From: Fistularia commersonii
Lineage: Eukaryota > Chordata > Actinopteri > Syngnathiformes > Fistulariidae
Direction: 5' to 3'
DNA length: 64,000 nucleotides
Assembly: GCA_037954325.1 (NCBI GenBank)
Contig: JBBMNZ010000007.1
Coordinates: 10,418,501 to 10,482,500, forward strand
A program made the translations under genes and the position numbers. A model generated the notes under the pieces. That model saw only the letters and a list, made by a program, of their open reading frames with translations. It searched no databases and was not told where the DNA came from. Below, one piece after another: positions 39,340 through 51,429 of the stretch (its first letter is position 1; each line of letters begins with the position of its first letter).

Positions 39340-41365
39340 TTTGATGCATAAAGGTATCACAGTTCACATTAAAATACATCAGCAGAAATGTTTTTCTGAA
39401 TAATAGCACTTTTTGACTCATTTCTAAAATGTAGTCATCCAATCTGCATTTTCATTTTCTTGTTCCAGACATCTGGAAATCCAAATTAAGCAAAATACAG
39501 TTTTCAAAACATGCAGGGCAATTTGTTATCAATTTTCAATTAGAAATGTTAAATTTGAAAGCCCAACTTTCTATAATCTATTCAGGTCTGTCACTGGCAC
39601 CATGTTCAGAAGTTGTCTGCAACTCTATCTGGTTTCATAATTACAGGTTTTGCTAACAGTGTTAGAGAGTGCCATGCTAACTAGTCTCTGCGATCAGCTA
39701 GCAAGTAAACAGCTGAGTATGTTTTGTATTCTAGAGAGTAGTGGAAATTTGACTGAGAGCAGAAGTCAGTATTTGTGAGCAGCAGTATGGCTTAATGCCT
39801 AGAAAGAGTACTACAGTTGCAGTATTTGCTTTGAGAATGCGAATAGAGAAATGCAGAGAAGGACATAGGGAGCTGCATTGTGCTTTGGGTAGACCTAGAA
39901 AAAGCATATGATAGGGTGCCAAGAGAGCAACTCTGGTATTGTATAAGGAAGTCCAGAGTGGCAGAGAAGTATGTTAGACTGGTGCAGGACATGTATGCTA
40001 GCTATGAGACAGTGGTGAAGTGTGCGGTAGGTGTAACAGAGAAGTTCAAGGTGGAGGTGGGACTTCATCATTGATCAGCTCTGAGCCCTTTCTTGTTTGC
40101 AGTGATAATGGACAAGCTGACAGATGAGGTTAGACCGGAATCTCCATGGACCATGTTTTTTGCAGATGACATTGTGATCTGTAGTGAGAGTAGAAACAGT
40201 TTGAGGAAAATCCAGAGAGGTGGAGGTATGTACTGGAAAGGAGAGGAATGAATGTTAGTCGCAGCAAGACAGAACATGTGTGTGTGAATAAGAGGAACCC
40301 GGGTGGAACATTGAGGCAACAGGGAGTGGAGATCAAGAAGTTGGAGGATTTCAGGTACTTGGGGTCAACTGTCAAGAGCAGCGGAGAGTGTGGAAAAGAG
40401 GTGAAGAGACGGCTTCAAGCAGGTTGGAATGGGTGGAGAAAAGTGTCAGGTTACTATGCGATAGAAGACTATCAGCTAGAATGAAAGGAAAGGTGGATAA
40501 GACAGTGGTGAGACCAGCAATGCTGTATGGACTAGAAGCAGTAACAATGATGAAATGACAGGAGACAGAGCTAGCGGTTGCAGAGATGCAGATGTTGAGG
40601 TTCTCTTTGAGAGTGACCAGGATGGACACAATCAGAAATGAGTATCAGAGGGTAAGCACATGTTAGATGTTTTGGAGAGAAGGTCAGAGAAGCCAGACTG
40701 CGATGGCTGGGTCATGTACAGAGGAGGGATAGTGAATATATTGGTAGACAGATGCTGGAATTGGAGCTGCCAGGCAGGAGGTCTAGAGAAAGACGAAAGG
40801 GAAGATTTGTATAAGTAGTGAGAGAGGATATGAAGGTAGTTGGTGTGAGAGAGGAGGATACAGAGAATAGGGTTAGATGGAGAAAGTTGATTCGCTGTGG
40901 CGACCCCTGAAGGGAAAAGCCCAAAGGAAAAGAAGAAGTGTGTCATTTCCCAGAGCCCAGACAAGCTGAGAAGAAGAAAGTCGGCCACTGATGTCCCTCT
41001 CCTGTGTCGCTTAGGACTGCAAATCCAAATTTAATTGTGATACTTTTTTGAGTGATGAGACATGAAAATGAAAATGCAGTGTGGAGTACATATTACTCAT
41101 TTTAGTTACGAGTCAAAATATGCTGCCATATTCTGAAAATGAAAAAGCATTTCTGCTAATGCATTTCATTTTTTAGATTTGACATTTGTAATGGAAATTT
41201 GATGACAGTTTCGATGTTCTGAAAATACATTTTGCTTTTTAAATTTGGATTAAGTCACAGAAAGAGCAGTTTGGATTACTCCTTTGTCACTTTAATTATG
41301 AGTCAAAAATATGCTGCCACCTTCTGAAAATGAAAAAGCATTTCTGCTGATGCATATAGCGATAC
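39340..41365. repeat. Inverted-repeat family flanking an RTE LINE
   Basis: A segment carrying ATGAGTCAAAAA(g/t)ATGCT, TTCTGAAAATGAAAAAGCAT and TTCTGCTGATGCAT occurs in plus orientation at about 41095-41165 and 41285-41355, and in minus orientation at about 39345-39470. The RTE element lies between. This may be the sub-terminal inverted repeat of a larger DNA transposon. Confidence 0.6.
39700..40945 (+). mobile_element. RTE-type LINE, the most complete copy
   Basis: It encodes reverse-transcriptase sequence with LWVDLEKAYDRVPREQLWY, then GLHH, a stop where the family has GLHQG, and MFFADDIVICSES with the catalytic FADD intact. EFKYLGSTV-type, AGWNGWRKVSG and the WFGHVQR/IRCGDP ending follow. 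It ends GAAAAGCCCAAAGGAAAAGA plus an AAG-rich tail. It is broken by stops and frameshifts and lacks the 5' endonuclease, so it is inactive. Confidence 0.85.
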
Positions 41366-41419
41366 ACTTAGCTATAGACTGCTAAATATGTACTGTATGT
41401 ACTACTGTAGAGTACCAAA

Positions 41420-41640
41420 TATGAAACCAGTCTTTATGTTCTGTTTTATTATCTGTTATTGTTTCTTCATACATTATTTGATATTTATAATTTACATTTT
41501 TTTGATTTAAAAACATGTGACAAAATTGGAAAGGAACAGAATGGACTCCTAGCGTTTCAATCCATTTCAATGGGGAAATTTAATTTGATATACGAGCAAG
41601 TTGGGTTTCAAGCTCGGTCACGGACCCAATTGAACCCGTG
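41420..41640 (+). mobile_element. mariner-like element, 3' part
   Basis: TTTCAATGGGGAAATTTAAT, ATACGAGCAAGTTGGGTTTC and AGCTCGGTCACGGACCCAAT are internal motifs of the family that begins at 39073. The terminal repeat itself is not visible. Confidence 0.45.
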
Positions 41641-41989
41641 AGGAAAGGTGAAAGGGTTAAAAGGCGAAAAAGAGTTCTGGTCGAGTTCAAGGTGCCGTTT
41701 ATTTGGCCACGTTTTGTTCCATGTCGCGTCAATAACGTTTTGAAAACGATCTCTACGCACACCCGACCGAAGGCAACCGCAGAGGCACTGTAGACACTCT
41801 AGACCACTAGGTATCGGTGGGAAGGTGATGAACGTGTGGAGAGACACTTCCTTTCCTAGCCAAAAATATCAATACTTCAGTGAGGGTAAACATCAATAAT
41901 ACCAAGCAATCTGGTTGTACCGCTTGGAGTCACCCAAAAATACAAGGCTTGTCCACGAGGATAAAGACCTGCAGTCATACTAGTCTGGA

Positions 41990-42065
41990 GTCAGCCATTG
42001 CTGTCCCGCCATGCATGGCAAGCAACCTGTCAGGGTGTTGCATTTTCCCCATCTCCATGGAAACA
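41990..42065 (+). repeat. Unassigned dispersed repeat, copy 2
   Basis: GGCAAGCAACCTGTCAGGGT then GTTGCATTTTCCCCAT, homologous to the reverse strand of 35880-36030. Confidence 0.4.
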
Positions 42066-42674
42066 GAGTTGGAGGTGTTTTCAAATCTTTCCACTCCGGA
42101 GCCCGTTTCCGTCACTGTTCCATTTCTAACGCTGCTGTTGACGGCTCAAAACGCAACTAATGGTTTTCACTTGCAAAAAAAAAAAAAGTTGCATGAAAAT
42201 GAGGCCCGAGTGTGGCCCGGGTTAGGACCGCACTCCATTGGTACGGGTAAAAAAAAAAAAGGAAAAAGCCACCCCCTATGTATCAGGGTACGTCACCGCG
42301 GTCGAGTCGAAACACCAGTCTCGCCGACTTTTTACGAGGTGTCGGTGGAAATGAGGAACCCGGTGACGGAGCAGCCTGTTCCACTGCCGAGCAGTGCCTT
42401 TTTGCAAAGACTTTGCAGCGCTGCTTCGGAAAAGTCCTACCAAGGTGCGGGCATTTGCAGCAAATGCTAGTTGCGAGTGGATTCAAGCGCCGTTTTCCGA
42501 TGATGACTGTTGTTTACTTGTGATCCAAACTAAGTACCTTCATCTACGTTTTGAGTCATGACTTTTGAAAAATCCAGTATAATTTTGAGGCTCAAGTTCA
42601 GGCCTGTTATTGCTAACTCCCAAAAAAATAGCTTTTAAATAATCATAGCACAATTTTTTTTTCTTAATTAAAGT

Positions 42675-42722
42675 ATTTAAAAAAAAAAAAAAAAAAAAGA
42701 TTGTTTTTTTTTTTTTTTTTTT
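42675..42722. repeat. Poly-A followed by poly-T, hairpin-forming
   Basis: An A-run of about 20 bases, then GATTG, then about 19 T. Confidence 0.85.
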
Positions 42723-43317
42723 AAATCCTCAACAACCCTGAGTGCAGTATGAGCATTATACAACATGAATTTGTGGTTGAATTAATTAATTTCTATAGTA
42801 TGGGGGGCCTCGAGTTAAATCAGAATCCTACGACGTAACACAATTTTCGCCAATTTTCGTGTGAACTCACATACTGTACATAAGTAGGTTTGTCACCCAC
42901 GCTAGCAAAGAGGTAAATTCAGAATCTGGAACATAAAAATGCTATACATTAAAATAAAAAAAAGAATTTAAAACAGATTGTCGCTTGGGAGCCATAAAGT
43001 TACCAAAAAAAAAAACACACAAAAAAAGAAAGTGAATGTAACACAATCCAATATGGCACCCAACCAACCAATGTAAACAAAGCTGTCTTCCTCGTACGGC
43101 GCCGCGTGATGACATATTTGTTTTATCGCAAATGGCGTATGTCGGAATGATGGAAAAAGACTTTTTAATTAATTCATGGGAGATGTAACTAAGAAACACC
43201 TGGCTTTATATCATGAAAAAACAATAATTATATTTGTATACTTTGTCCTTTCCACCTCTGGTCCTATGATCGATCCAGGGTTAACCTGGCCTCTCGCCCA
43301 ATGACCATCTCCAGCGA

Positions 43318-43343
43318 CCCCCCCCCCCCCCCCCCCCCCCCCC
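43318..43343. repeat. Poly-C run, 26 bases, in a SINE-like tail
   Basis: The run lies between GATCGATCCAGGGTTAACCT with CTCGCCCAATGACCA and CAGGATTAGTGGAATAGATA, so it interrupts the tail of a plus-oriented SINE-like copy (about 43255-43382). Confidence 0.8.
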
Positions 43344-43384
43344 GCAGGATTAGTGGAATAGATAATGAATGAATGAATGAATAA

Positions 43385-44700
43385 CTACTAACACGGTCCT
43401 TTCCATATTTTCTTGACGGCTTTTGGACTAGAACCCTTGAAGGGATGAATTAAGCCCATTATAGACCGCAGATTATTCTTGGCTGTCTTAGATTTACAAT
43501 TCGCCGAGTGCGAGGGGTCGGTTAAACAGTCGTACGTGGAGATGGAGATTCCGGTCAGATAAAAGCTTCCCTGGGCCAACCTCTCAGAATGATCTAACCA
43601 TAATGGGAATCATGATAGTCCAGGCAGGTTCTCTAGAACCTCCCATGGAGCACATTTCGAGACCGCGACCATACGGCTTAACAACATTGATTATCTCCAT
43701 ATGAGCCTCCTGAAAGCTGCGGGCCATTAAAAAAAAAAAAAGAAAAAAAGAAAAAAAAAACACAGAATGCTATAAAACACACTTTCCATCTCTTCTTTGG
43801 GAATCTGTCATTTTTTTCCCCTCCTCCTCCATCTCCCGTGAACATTTTGTGATTCACAGAAGCTGTGCATTTCCAAATTCTTTGCCATCTGTGTAAATGT
43901 GATACCTCTCCTTAGCACAATGAACTGGAAATGGAAGCTGTGTTTCACATAATCCCCAAATCCGTCCAACTCTCACATCCTATCATGCAAATTTCTGTGC
44001 AGTTTGAAGAGAATCCGTTCTCCCAACCATATGCCTGAGCCGTGTAAAAGATACAACAATTTATTATGCATGCATTGCACCAGGCTTATGGTAATAAGGT
44101 ATTAAATTAGTGCTGGACATTATTGCTCTTCTATATCACTCCCGCTCAAAAGATTTTCATATAAGTCACATAAAACAGAAAAGGGAATGAGATTTCAGAG
44201 GCAGATTTGTCAGTCGGCCGTACTGTTACCTGTCGTTCGCTTATTTAAATAACAATTGACCGCTTAGATCGTCTCTGTTGATGTCAAATCTGTTTTTTGG
44301 TCACGCTGCCGTCAGCTCGGGTTGTGTTGGTCCGCTAAAAAAATGTTTTTTTCTGAATGGTGTTGAGCGAAACACGGCGGTAAATGGCTGTGTGCCATTT
44401 GCCGAATTACGCAATTACGTGGCAGAATCACAACGGCGAAATTGCGGATTGTTACGGTCTCTTTTCAGCTGACATCTAGAAGCCATTGGACCCGTTGGGA
44501 TGTAATAAATCCAATACACGAGCTGCTCGGCTCTACGCATCACTTCACATAAATAGAATTATTATTCATATTTTCCCAAAAAGTTGTGTCACTTGCTTCT
44601 GATAGGTGAATTAAATCAAGTAAAAACAAATAATACATTTTGAATAATAAATAAATAAAAATAATTAATAAATAATGAATAGATAAAAATAATTAATAAA
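43385..44700. other. Gene-free stretch, mostly unique
   Basis: No coding region or repeat recognised beyond A-rich runs at 43730-43760. The part 43850-44110 looks complex and non-repetitive and is a candidate for conserved non-coding DNA. Confidence 0.35.
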
Positions 44701-44709
44701 TACATACAA

Positions 44710-45000
44710 TTCTTTTTAAATGCATTCATTCATTTATAGAGACGACCATTCATCCTCTTTACAAATCAGACGTGCAGCCATTCACTCTTTCATTTACACA
44801 TCATAAAGAATTATACAGCCATTCATGGTTTCATTCATGTGTCACAATTTACGTTCTCCAATGAACCTCTTGTATGTTTTGGGGAGTAAATCAGAGAACC
44901 TGTAAGAAGGTGGAGACTCAATGCAGAAAGGCCACTTGTCGGAACTGAAACGCCAACCTTGTTGCTGTAACTAACCGCCGTGCACTGCCAGTTTTTCAGA
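44710..45000 (-). repeat. SINE-like repeat with three internal units
   Basis: TTCATCCTCTTTACAAATCA, CATTCACTCTTTCATTTACA and CATTCATGGTTTCATTCATG precede GTTCTCCAATGAACCTCTTG and a degraded head ending CTAACCGCCGTGCACTGCC. Confidence 0.65.
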
Positions 45001-46097
45001 AACATGTACAGTAGTGGAGTTTCACTTATTACTATGACACCATAAACAATCAGGGGCCATGTGTTCAACAGCTGCTTGTTGCTCCTATGTGCACGTGCGT
45101 GTGTATATGTGTGTGTGTGTGTGTGACAGGCCGTGTGGCTCATTGCTAACTCTGGTGTGCGTGTGTCAGACTGTGTTATTCCTAGCGAGTGTCATTAAAG
45201 ATATTAATTAATCCAACAAGAGAAACATCCAAAACACAAACTTTCGTCTTAATACATTCAACTCAAACCATTTTTTTTTTAAGTGAATTACATTTTTTTC
45301 AGATTGAAATGCAAAAGCCAGGCTAATGGATGATTTTCAGCAATGATAATAGTTTAATTCTGCTGATAAAAACTCGAGTTTAAAGCAACAAAAGAAATAT
45401 GACCATGTTGGGTTCTCGCCTGCATGCACGAGGGTTTCCTCTGTCACCTCGCATCGCTCCTCACATCATCCGGAAAGCGTCAACGCGAGTGGACTACATT
45501 GCAAAACGATCTTCAGCAAAGACGCATGCCGTTTGAATTGCGGCCTACGGGAAAATCTGTCCGTGCATATTTTTTATTTTATGTACACAAGCACAAATCC
45601 AAGCGACTTATTTTCCCGCAACCCTGAATGAGCCCCGGCACCCTTATTACTGATGCCACCCGGTGCCGTCGTGGCCTCTGCTGGCTCGCTGTCGCTGCTG
45701 ATTTGGTCGCCTCACCCTTCGCGATGCATCGCACAGACCGCCATAAATCACGTGCAAGATTACTGCGCGCGAGTCATTCATATGTTCCCCCGACTCATCA
45801 ATCAGAGCCAGAATGTTTGTGTTTGGACCGTCATTTTAAAAGATGGATGGAGATGGCGCTTGCTAACTGTACAGTGACAGGTCCTGGAGTCTGTATGTGT
45901 GTGTGTGTGTGTCTATGTGTAACGTTTCAGTTTTTTAAAAATTGGTTTATAACGTCACATTTTAGAACCAATTTTTGATTACTTTTTAGGGGCCGGATGG
46001 TTTTCAGGTAAAGATTTTGGATTATAATGCGAGCGGCGGTCAGGTTTTTGAGTTCATCTCGTTAGACAAAGTCAGACAGTGTTGTTTTGTAAAGAAC

Positions 46098-46174
46098 AGA
46101 AAGAAAAAGAAAAGAAAAGAAAAGAAAAGAAAAGAAAAGAAAAGAAAAGAAAAGAAAAGAAAAGAAAAGAAAAA
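46098..46174 (+). repeat. (AAAAG)n microsatellite
   Basis: About 14 pentamer units on the plus strand, a pure purine tract. Confidence 0.95.
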
Positions 46175-46699
46175 GAACCGCTCCCCTTCTACGGAAACAT
46201 CAGACTCGCTGTGCGTGGGACGGAGCACTCTGAGCGCGGCGACTCATTATTCCACCTGTGGCCACGAGTGATTGAACATGACACACATTAACTGTCTTTT
46301 GCTCTTAATCCCATTGTGCTCCGTGAGATTAAATTTGAACACTAATAATTTTTTGTGTCTGTGTGTGTGCAGTGTAATTCGTGTTTTGCACCTTGCCAAG
46401 AACCCCACCGCCCTCCCACTAATTCTAATTGGTCCAATTAATCATGCAAAAGGTAATTAGCATAGTTTGATGTGCGGTAAAGCCACTCCGGAGCCCATGG
46501 GGGGATTTGGAGAGCTTTTGTTTCTCGATATAAACAGAAAATTAGTCAAGGGTGGCGGAGGCTCCATGCCGAAGCCGAGAACAACACAATGGTAATGAGA
46601 CTGTACTATTGTGAGGGTGTTTGTGGGCCTGACAGCCACATTCACAATCAAGGCAGATGCGTGGCGGAGGTGGATGTAAACGTCTGGCTCCTGCTGCCG

Positions 46700-47995
46700 G
46701 GGAGATCTCGATAACATCCGGGAGATTTACTCGTTCTACTGGGAGACTTCAACACTCACGTGGGCAACGACAGTGCGACTTGGAATGGCGCGACTGGAAG
46801 GAGCGATGTTTTGTTATTGGACTTCTGTGCTCATCAGGGATTGTCCATAACAAACACCATGTTAAGGCATAAAGGTGTCCATATGTGCACTTGGCACCAA
46901 CACACCTTAGGCCACAGTTCTTTGATCAACCTTGTGGTCGTATCATCGGACTTGTCCTGGACACTGTGAAAAGAAGGGCGGATCTGTCAACTGATCACCA
47001 CCTGGTGGTGAGGTGGGTCCGATGGTGGGGGAGGATGCCGGTCAGACCTGGCAGACCCAAACATAATGTAAGGGTCTGCTGGGAACGTCTAGCAGAGTCC
47101 CCTGTCGGAAGGAGTTTCAACTCCCAACTCTGGCAGAGCTACAACCTTGTCCCGAAGGAGTCGGGTGGCAACCCTCGAACCCGCAGGTGGACTCCAGCGA
47201 TGAGGGATGCCGTCAAACTGAAGAAGGTGTCGTATCGGGCCTAGGTACCGGCAGGCCAAGCGGCATGTGGCTTCAGTGGTTGCCTAGGCAAAAACTCCGG
47301 CATGGGAAGAGTTCAGGGAGACCATGGAGAATGAGGAGATTCTGGTCCACCCGGAGGGTGTGCTCCAACTACAGGGGGATTGCACTCCTCAGCCTCCCCG
47401 GTTGAGGTCTATTCAGCGGTGCTGGAGAAGAAGGTCCGCCGGATCGTTGAACGTTGGATCCAGGAGGAGCAGTGTGGTTTTCGTCCTGGTCGTGGAAAAA
47501 TGGACCAGCTCTATACCCTTGGCAGGGTCCTCCAGGGGGAATGGGAGTTTCCCCAACCAGTCTGTTTTGTGGGCCTGGAGAAGGCATTCAACCATGTCCT
47601 GTGGGTAATCCTGTAGGGGGTGCTCCGGGAGTATGGGGTACCGAACCCCATCATACGGGCTGTTCGGTCCCTGTATAATCGGTGTTGGTGCTGGGTATCG
47701 GAAGCCAAATGTGAAGTGGCCGGGATGAGGATCGGCACCTCCAAATCCGAGATCATGGGGCTCAACCAGAAATGCCCACTGCGGGTCTGGGAAGAGGTCC
47801 TGCTCCAAGTGGAGGACGTCAAGTATCTCGGGGTCTTCTTCCCGAGTGAGGGAAGGGTGAAGCGGGAGATCGACAGGTGGATCGGTGGGGCGTCTGCAGG
47901 GATGCGGAATCTGTACCGGTCTGTCTTGGTGAAAAGGGATCTCAATTTACCGATCAATCTACGTTCCCATCCTCAATTATGGTAATGAGGTGTGG
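46700..47995 (+). mobile_element. Non-LTR retrotransposon with APE endonuclease and RT remnants
   Basis: Endonuclease traces are LLLGDFNTHVGND and STDHHLVV. Downstream reverse-transcriptase traces include EEQCGFRPGRGKMDQLYTL, FVGLEKAFNHVLW (catalytic aspartate changed to asparagine), YGVPNPIIRAVRSLYNR, then VKYLGVFFPSEGRVKREIDR and GASAGMRNLYRSVLVKRDL. The GCPLSP and FADD block is deleted. The clade is not assigned. It is a dead copy. Confidence 0.82.
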
Positions 47996-48029
47996 GTATT
48001 TTTTTTTCCGAACAATGCCCGGGATACAT

Positions 48030-48250
48030 CTGGTTTAAAAAAAATCTAGTAGCCCACCAGGATTGATCGCTATCTTCACCTAAAGTCGTTTTCTTCAGTG
48101 TTGGAATCAAACAGCCTCAGAATTCCTTCGTCACACACTTCCTCCGTTCTCTCTTTGTCACTCGTATAAAACACACGCGTGCTCTGCCGTGTCAATGTGT
48201 AATTTAATCAGTCTGATGTAACAAGGCTAAATATTTGCTGCCGTGGAGCT
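48030..48250. repeat. Unassigned dispersed repeat, copy 2
   Basis: Same motif order as 13540-13790 (TAGTAGCCCACCAGG, TCGTCACACACTTCCTCCGT, AGGCTAAATATTTGCTG). It directly abuts the truncated LINE. Confidence 0.55.
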
Positions 48251-50180
48251 CGTCAGGTGACAAATGTCACAATTTATATGTCTTGTCATAATTACATTGC
48301 AATACAACTTGTGACCAATAGGTAGCACAAAGATAGATAACTAACAGATAAACACAAAGATGCTCCCTCTAGACACATAGATTGAAGTGAAATTATCTAC
48401 ACCGACCATTTATTCATAGAATAGTCAATGTGCCTCCTATCTATCTCTGAATATAAAGAGAGAAGCCTGTTTGACCGTGACCTGTATGACAAAAGCATAT
48501 ATTCACAAGTCTGAGGAGGTTCATGGAGGTTATGTGCAGAACCTATAGGAATGCATTGAAGTGCCTGTTTTTAAAAAAAAAAAATGAAAAAATCATTTCC
48601 AAAAAATAATGTATTTCCAAAAAGGGAGCGGCACACCAATTGGACGTTACATTCAGATGGGGCTACAATGGTCAGAACTGCTGTAACAGCGGTGTAATGT
48701 GATTTTAAAAATTGTCTCCTTTTCCATGCCTGATTGTGCGTCACGCAGATAACCCTTATGAACCAAACAAACAATAAAAAAGGATTTAACAATGTTAATT
48801 ATTTTTATTTTACTTTATTAACCCCATGTAGGAAATGCCTCTCTGCATTCAACCCATCATGGATGAACCATGAAACTGGGCAGTAATGGAAATATTAATT
48901 TTCAGTCATTTATTCACACATTCACCTTTGCATGCTGCACGCCTGAGGTCCAAGCCAAAGTTAAAAGTCAGTTTTATTGTCAATTTCTCTGCATATGCAG
49001 AGGAATGGAGAAGACGTTTCTCTCAATCCAATGGTGAAATTAAATTAATAATAATAATGATAATAATAGAATGAAAATTTGCAGTAAAGTGCACTGTGAC
49101 ATGAATGGGGTATGAAGATTAAAGTGCTAACACTAAAAATTGAGATTGCAAAAAAAAAAAATCCAAAGTTTCCTTGTAGTCTGAATCTGATTCGGAGGAA
49201 CCAGATTCACTCATTCACACACTGACGGGACAAGAGATGTGTGTGAAACACAATCCAGAACACTAATGAACAGACCACAGGTTCTGGCTCTGCAACTCCA
49301 TGGCTGATATTTTCTTTTTTTTTTCTTAAACCAGAGCCAGAAGAATGGGTGGCTTTGTGGTGAAGATAAACAAGACAAATAGGAAACCTGGGTTTCATAT
49401 TTACTGGCCCGCAGCTGTGGCAGTTGTTTGTATCAACACCATGACAAAAGTTGAAGTGTGTGAAAAGCTAAATATGCTACATGACTTTTTTTTTTTTTTT
49501 TTTTTTAACTTGTGGTTGACGTTGCAGGGCAGGACCTGAGTGTGGGGTGTCAAGCCAAGAGTTCACACTCTTTCTTCACCCCTCGGATCCATTTTTAGAC
49601 GTTTAGGAGAAACGCTCGCTTTTCGTCTTCATGTCAAAGTTAGAACAACAGAAGACTTTTAAAAGCTTCTTGCCTTTGAAATATAGTGTGTCACCCGATT
49701 AAATCACTTTTGATTGGACAACACTTTTGATTCGATGGTGCCATCTGCGATTTTTTTTTTATTTTTTATTTTTTGATCTTTTTTTTTTTTTTTCTAATGG
49801 AAGCCCCCTTGAATTGAGAACCGAGGTGCTCAGCCAGCTGCCGAGCTGCCAAGGGAGAACACACAAAACCACAGATAACGCTTTATGCTCTGTATTTAAC
49901 CACATTGCTCTATTAACTTTGGCAGATAAACTGTCGTTATCTTTATTTTTATTTCTATGCTGATTTTACATCAGTTGAATGTTGAAAGATATTAAATGAT
50001 GTTTATTTGAACCATAGTGGTTCCCACTCATGATTAATCTGTGGATTATTTGGGAGCAGTCCAAGTAAGTCGGATTGATTCCGGTTGGGGTTTGGACTTT
50101 GCCACGGCTGCAACCCATTACCTTTATGGCTTTTTAAGAATTTTAAGGTGTTGAGGGGATCTGTTTTGGTGACCTCAGGA
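48251..50180. other. Gene-free stretch
   Basis: Low-complexity A/T runs (48565-48590, 49478-49506, 49750-49795) and a fragment of the 'tttattaacccc' fish repeat near 48800-48860. Nothing else was recognised. Confidence 0.35.
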
Positions 50181-50189
50181 TTGGGTTTC

Positions 50190-50870
50190 TATTTCTTTGG
50201 TGTTGATGTGGTTCTGTTGGCTCCAGTTCTCACTGGAGCGCATTGCGGCTGAACGGAAGTTGGTCTGGGGTGAAAATCAGCACCTCCTAATCTCAGGCCG
50301 TGGTCCTGGGCTAGCTAAAGATGGAGAGCCCTCTATGGCCAAAGGGAGAAGTCCTGCCACAAGTACCTCAGGGTTTTGTTCAAGAGTGAGGGGAGAATGA
50401 TTGGGGGGTGGATCTGCACACTGCATGACGACACAGAGCCGAGAAGACGGAGCTCTCGAATTTATCGGTCAATATATGTTATGACATTCATGTATGGTCA
50501 CAAGTTATGGGTAGTGGCCGAAAGAACAAATCAGGGATACAAGTTGCCGGAATGAGCTTCCTCTGCATAGTGTCCCTTGGAGGTAGGGTCAGAAGGTTGG
50601 CTGTTTGGGGAGGGATCAGAGTAGAGCCTCTGCTCCTCTGCATTAAGAAGAGCCAAATGAGGGGGCACCTGGTCAGGAAAACTCCTGGTGAGATGTTCCT
50701 TGGAAGTCTCACCCGGAAGTGGCCCCAAGGTAGACCCAGGGGCTACAAGAGGGACGACATCTCTCAGGTAGCCTGGGAATACCTCAGGAATCCCCCAGAA
50801 GGACTGGACCAAGTGGTCCCTCTGCTCAGGCTGCTGCCCTCTCAACTTGACACCGGATAAACGGGATTGA
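50190..50870 (+). mobile_element. 3' end of the same LINE family as 46.7-48.0 kb
   Basis: Traces run in order: ERIAAERKLVWG, YGHKLWVVAER across frames, AGMSFLCIVSLGGRVRRL, RVEPLLLCIKKSQMRGHLVR and GRPRGYKRDDISQVAWEYLR, ending LLRLLPSQLDTG. This is the C-terminal region after the reverse transcriptase. It overlaps in content with the 3' end of the 46.7-kb copy, so it is a separate insertion. Confidence 0.78.
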
Positions 50871-51429
50871 TGTATGGAAGAAGTGGTAAAGAAGAATGGC
50901 GATTTTTTTTTTTTCTCAGAATTTTAGTGAAGGGCCCATTTTTGCATAGCAAATGGGTCAGTATTCCTCATGTGACCCTGGCATGTGTCCCACTCCAGTT
51001 ATTATTTTGACTAAGAGTTTCCCCAGATGAAAATATTCTATTAACATGAAGCTGAATTTAGCCGTTGTACAAAATGCAGCCTCTAAATAACACTGCTCTC
51101 ATATTTCTGCACCTCAAACAGTTTTTGCACGGCTCGAATGTCAGCTAATATCCTTCTGCAACCCGAGCTTGATTATGATAGCGAAAATTGGCAGCAGATC
51201 ATGTAATATCCTCCAGACGGTTTTCCAACTACAGCTCACGCTCTTCGCCGGGGCCTACGAGTGTACCGATGTCTCAATCACCGCGCCGTTGACTTTCTCA
51301 TGTCGATCCGGCGAAGAAGAAACGCGGCCGTGAAAGGCATACGGGAGCTGTGACAACAATAGAAAACAAGAAGAGAGAAATGTTTTGGTGGTTAACGGGT
51401 CTCTGCTTTCAGACAGAATAGTTCCAAGA

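Noticed and set aside
41880..42470. 196-residue open frame on the plus strand
   Set aside because: No recognisable domain. It contains a fragment shared with a dispersed repeat and runs through A-runs.
45424..45627. Open frame with LQNDLQQ resembling a Tc1-type transposase
   Set aside because: The match is only seven residues long and the surrounding sequence shows no transposase motifs or terminal repeats.
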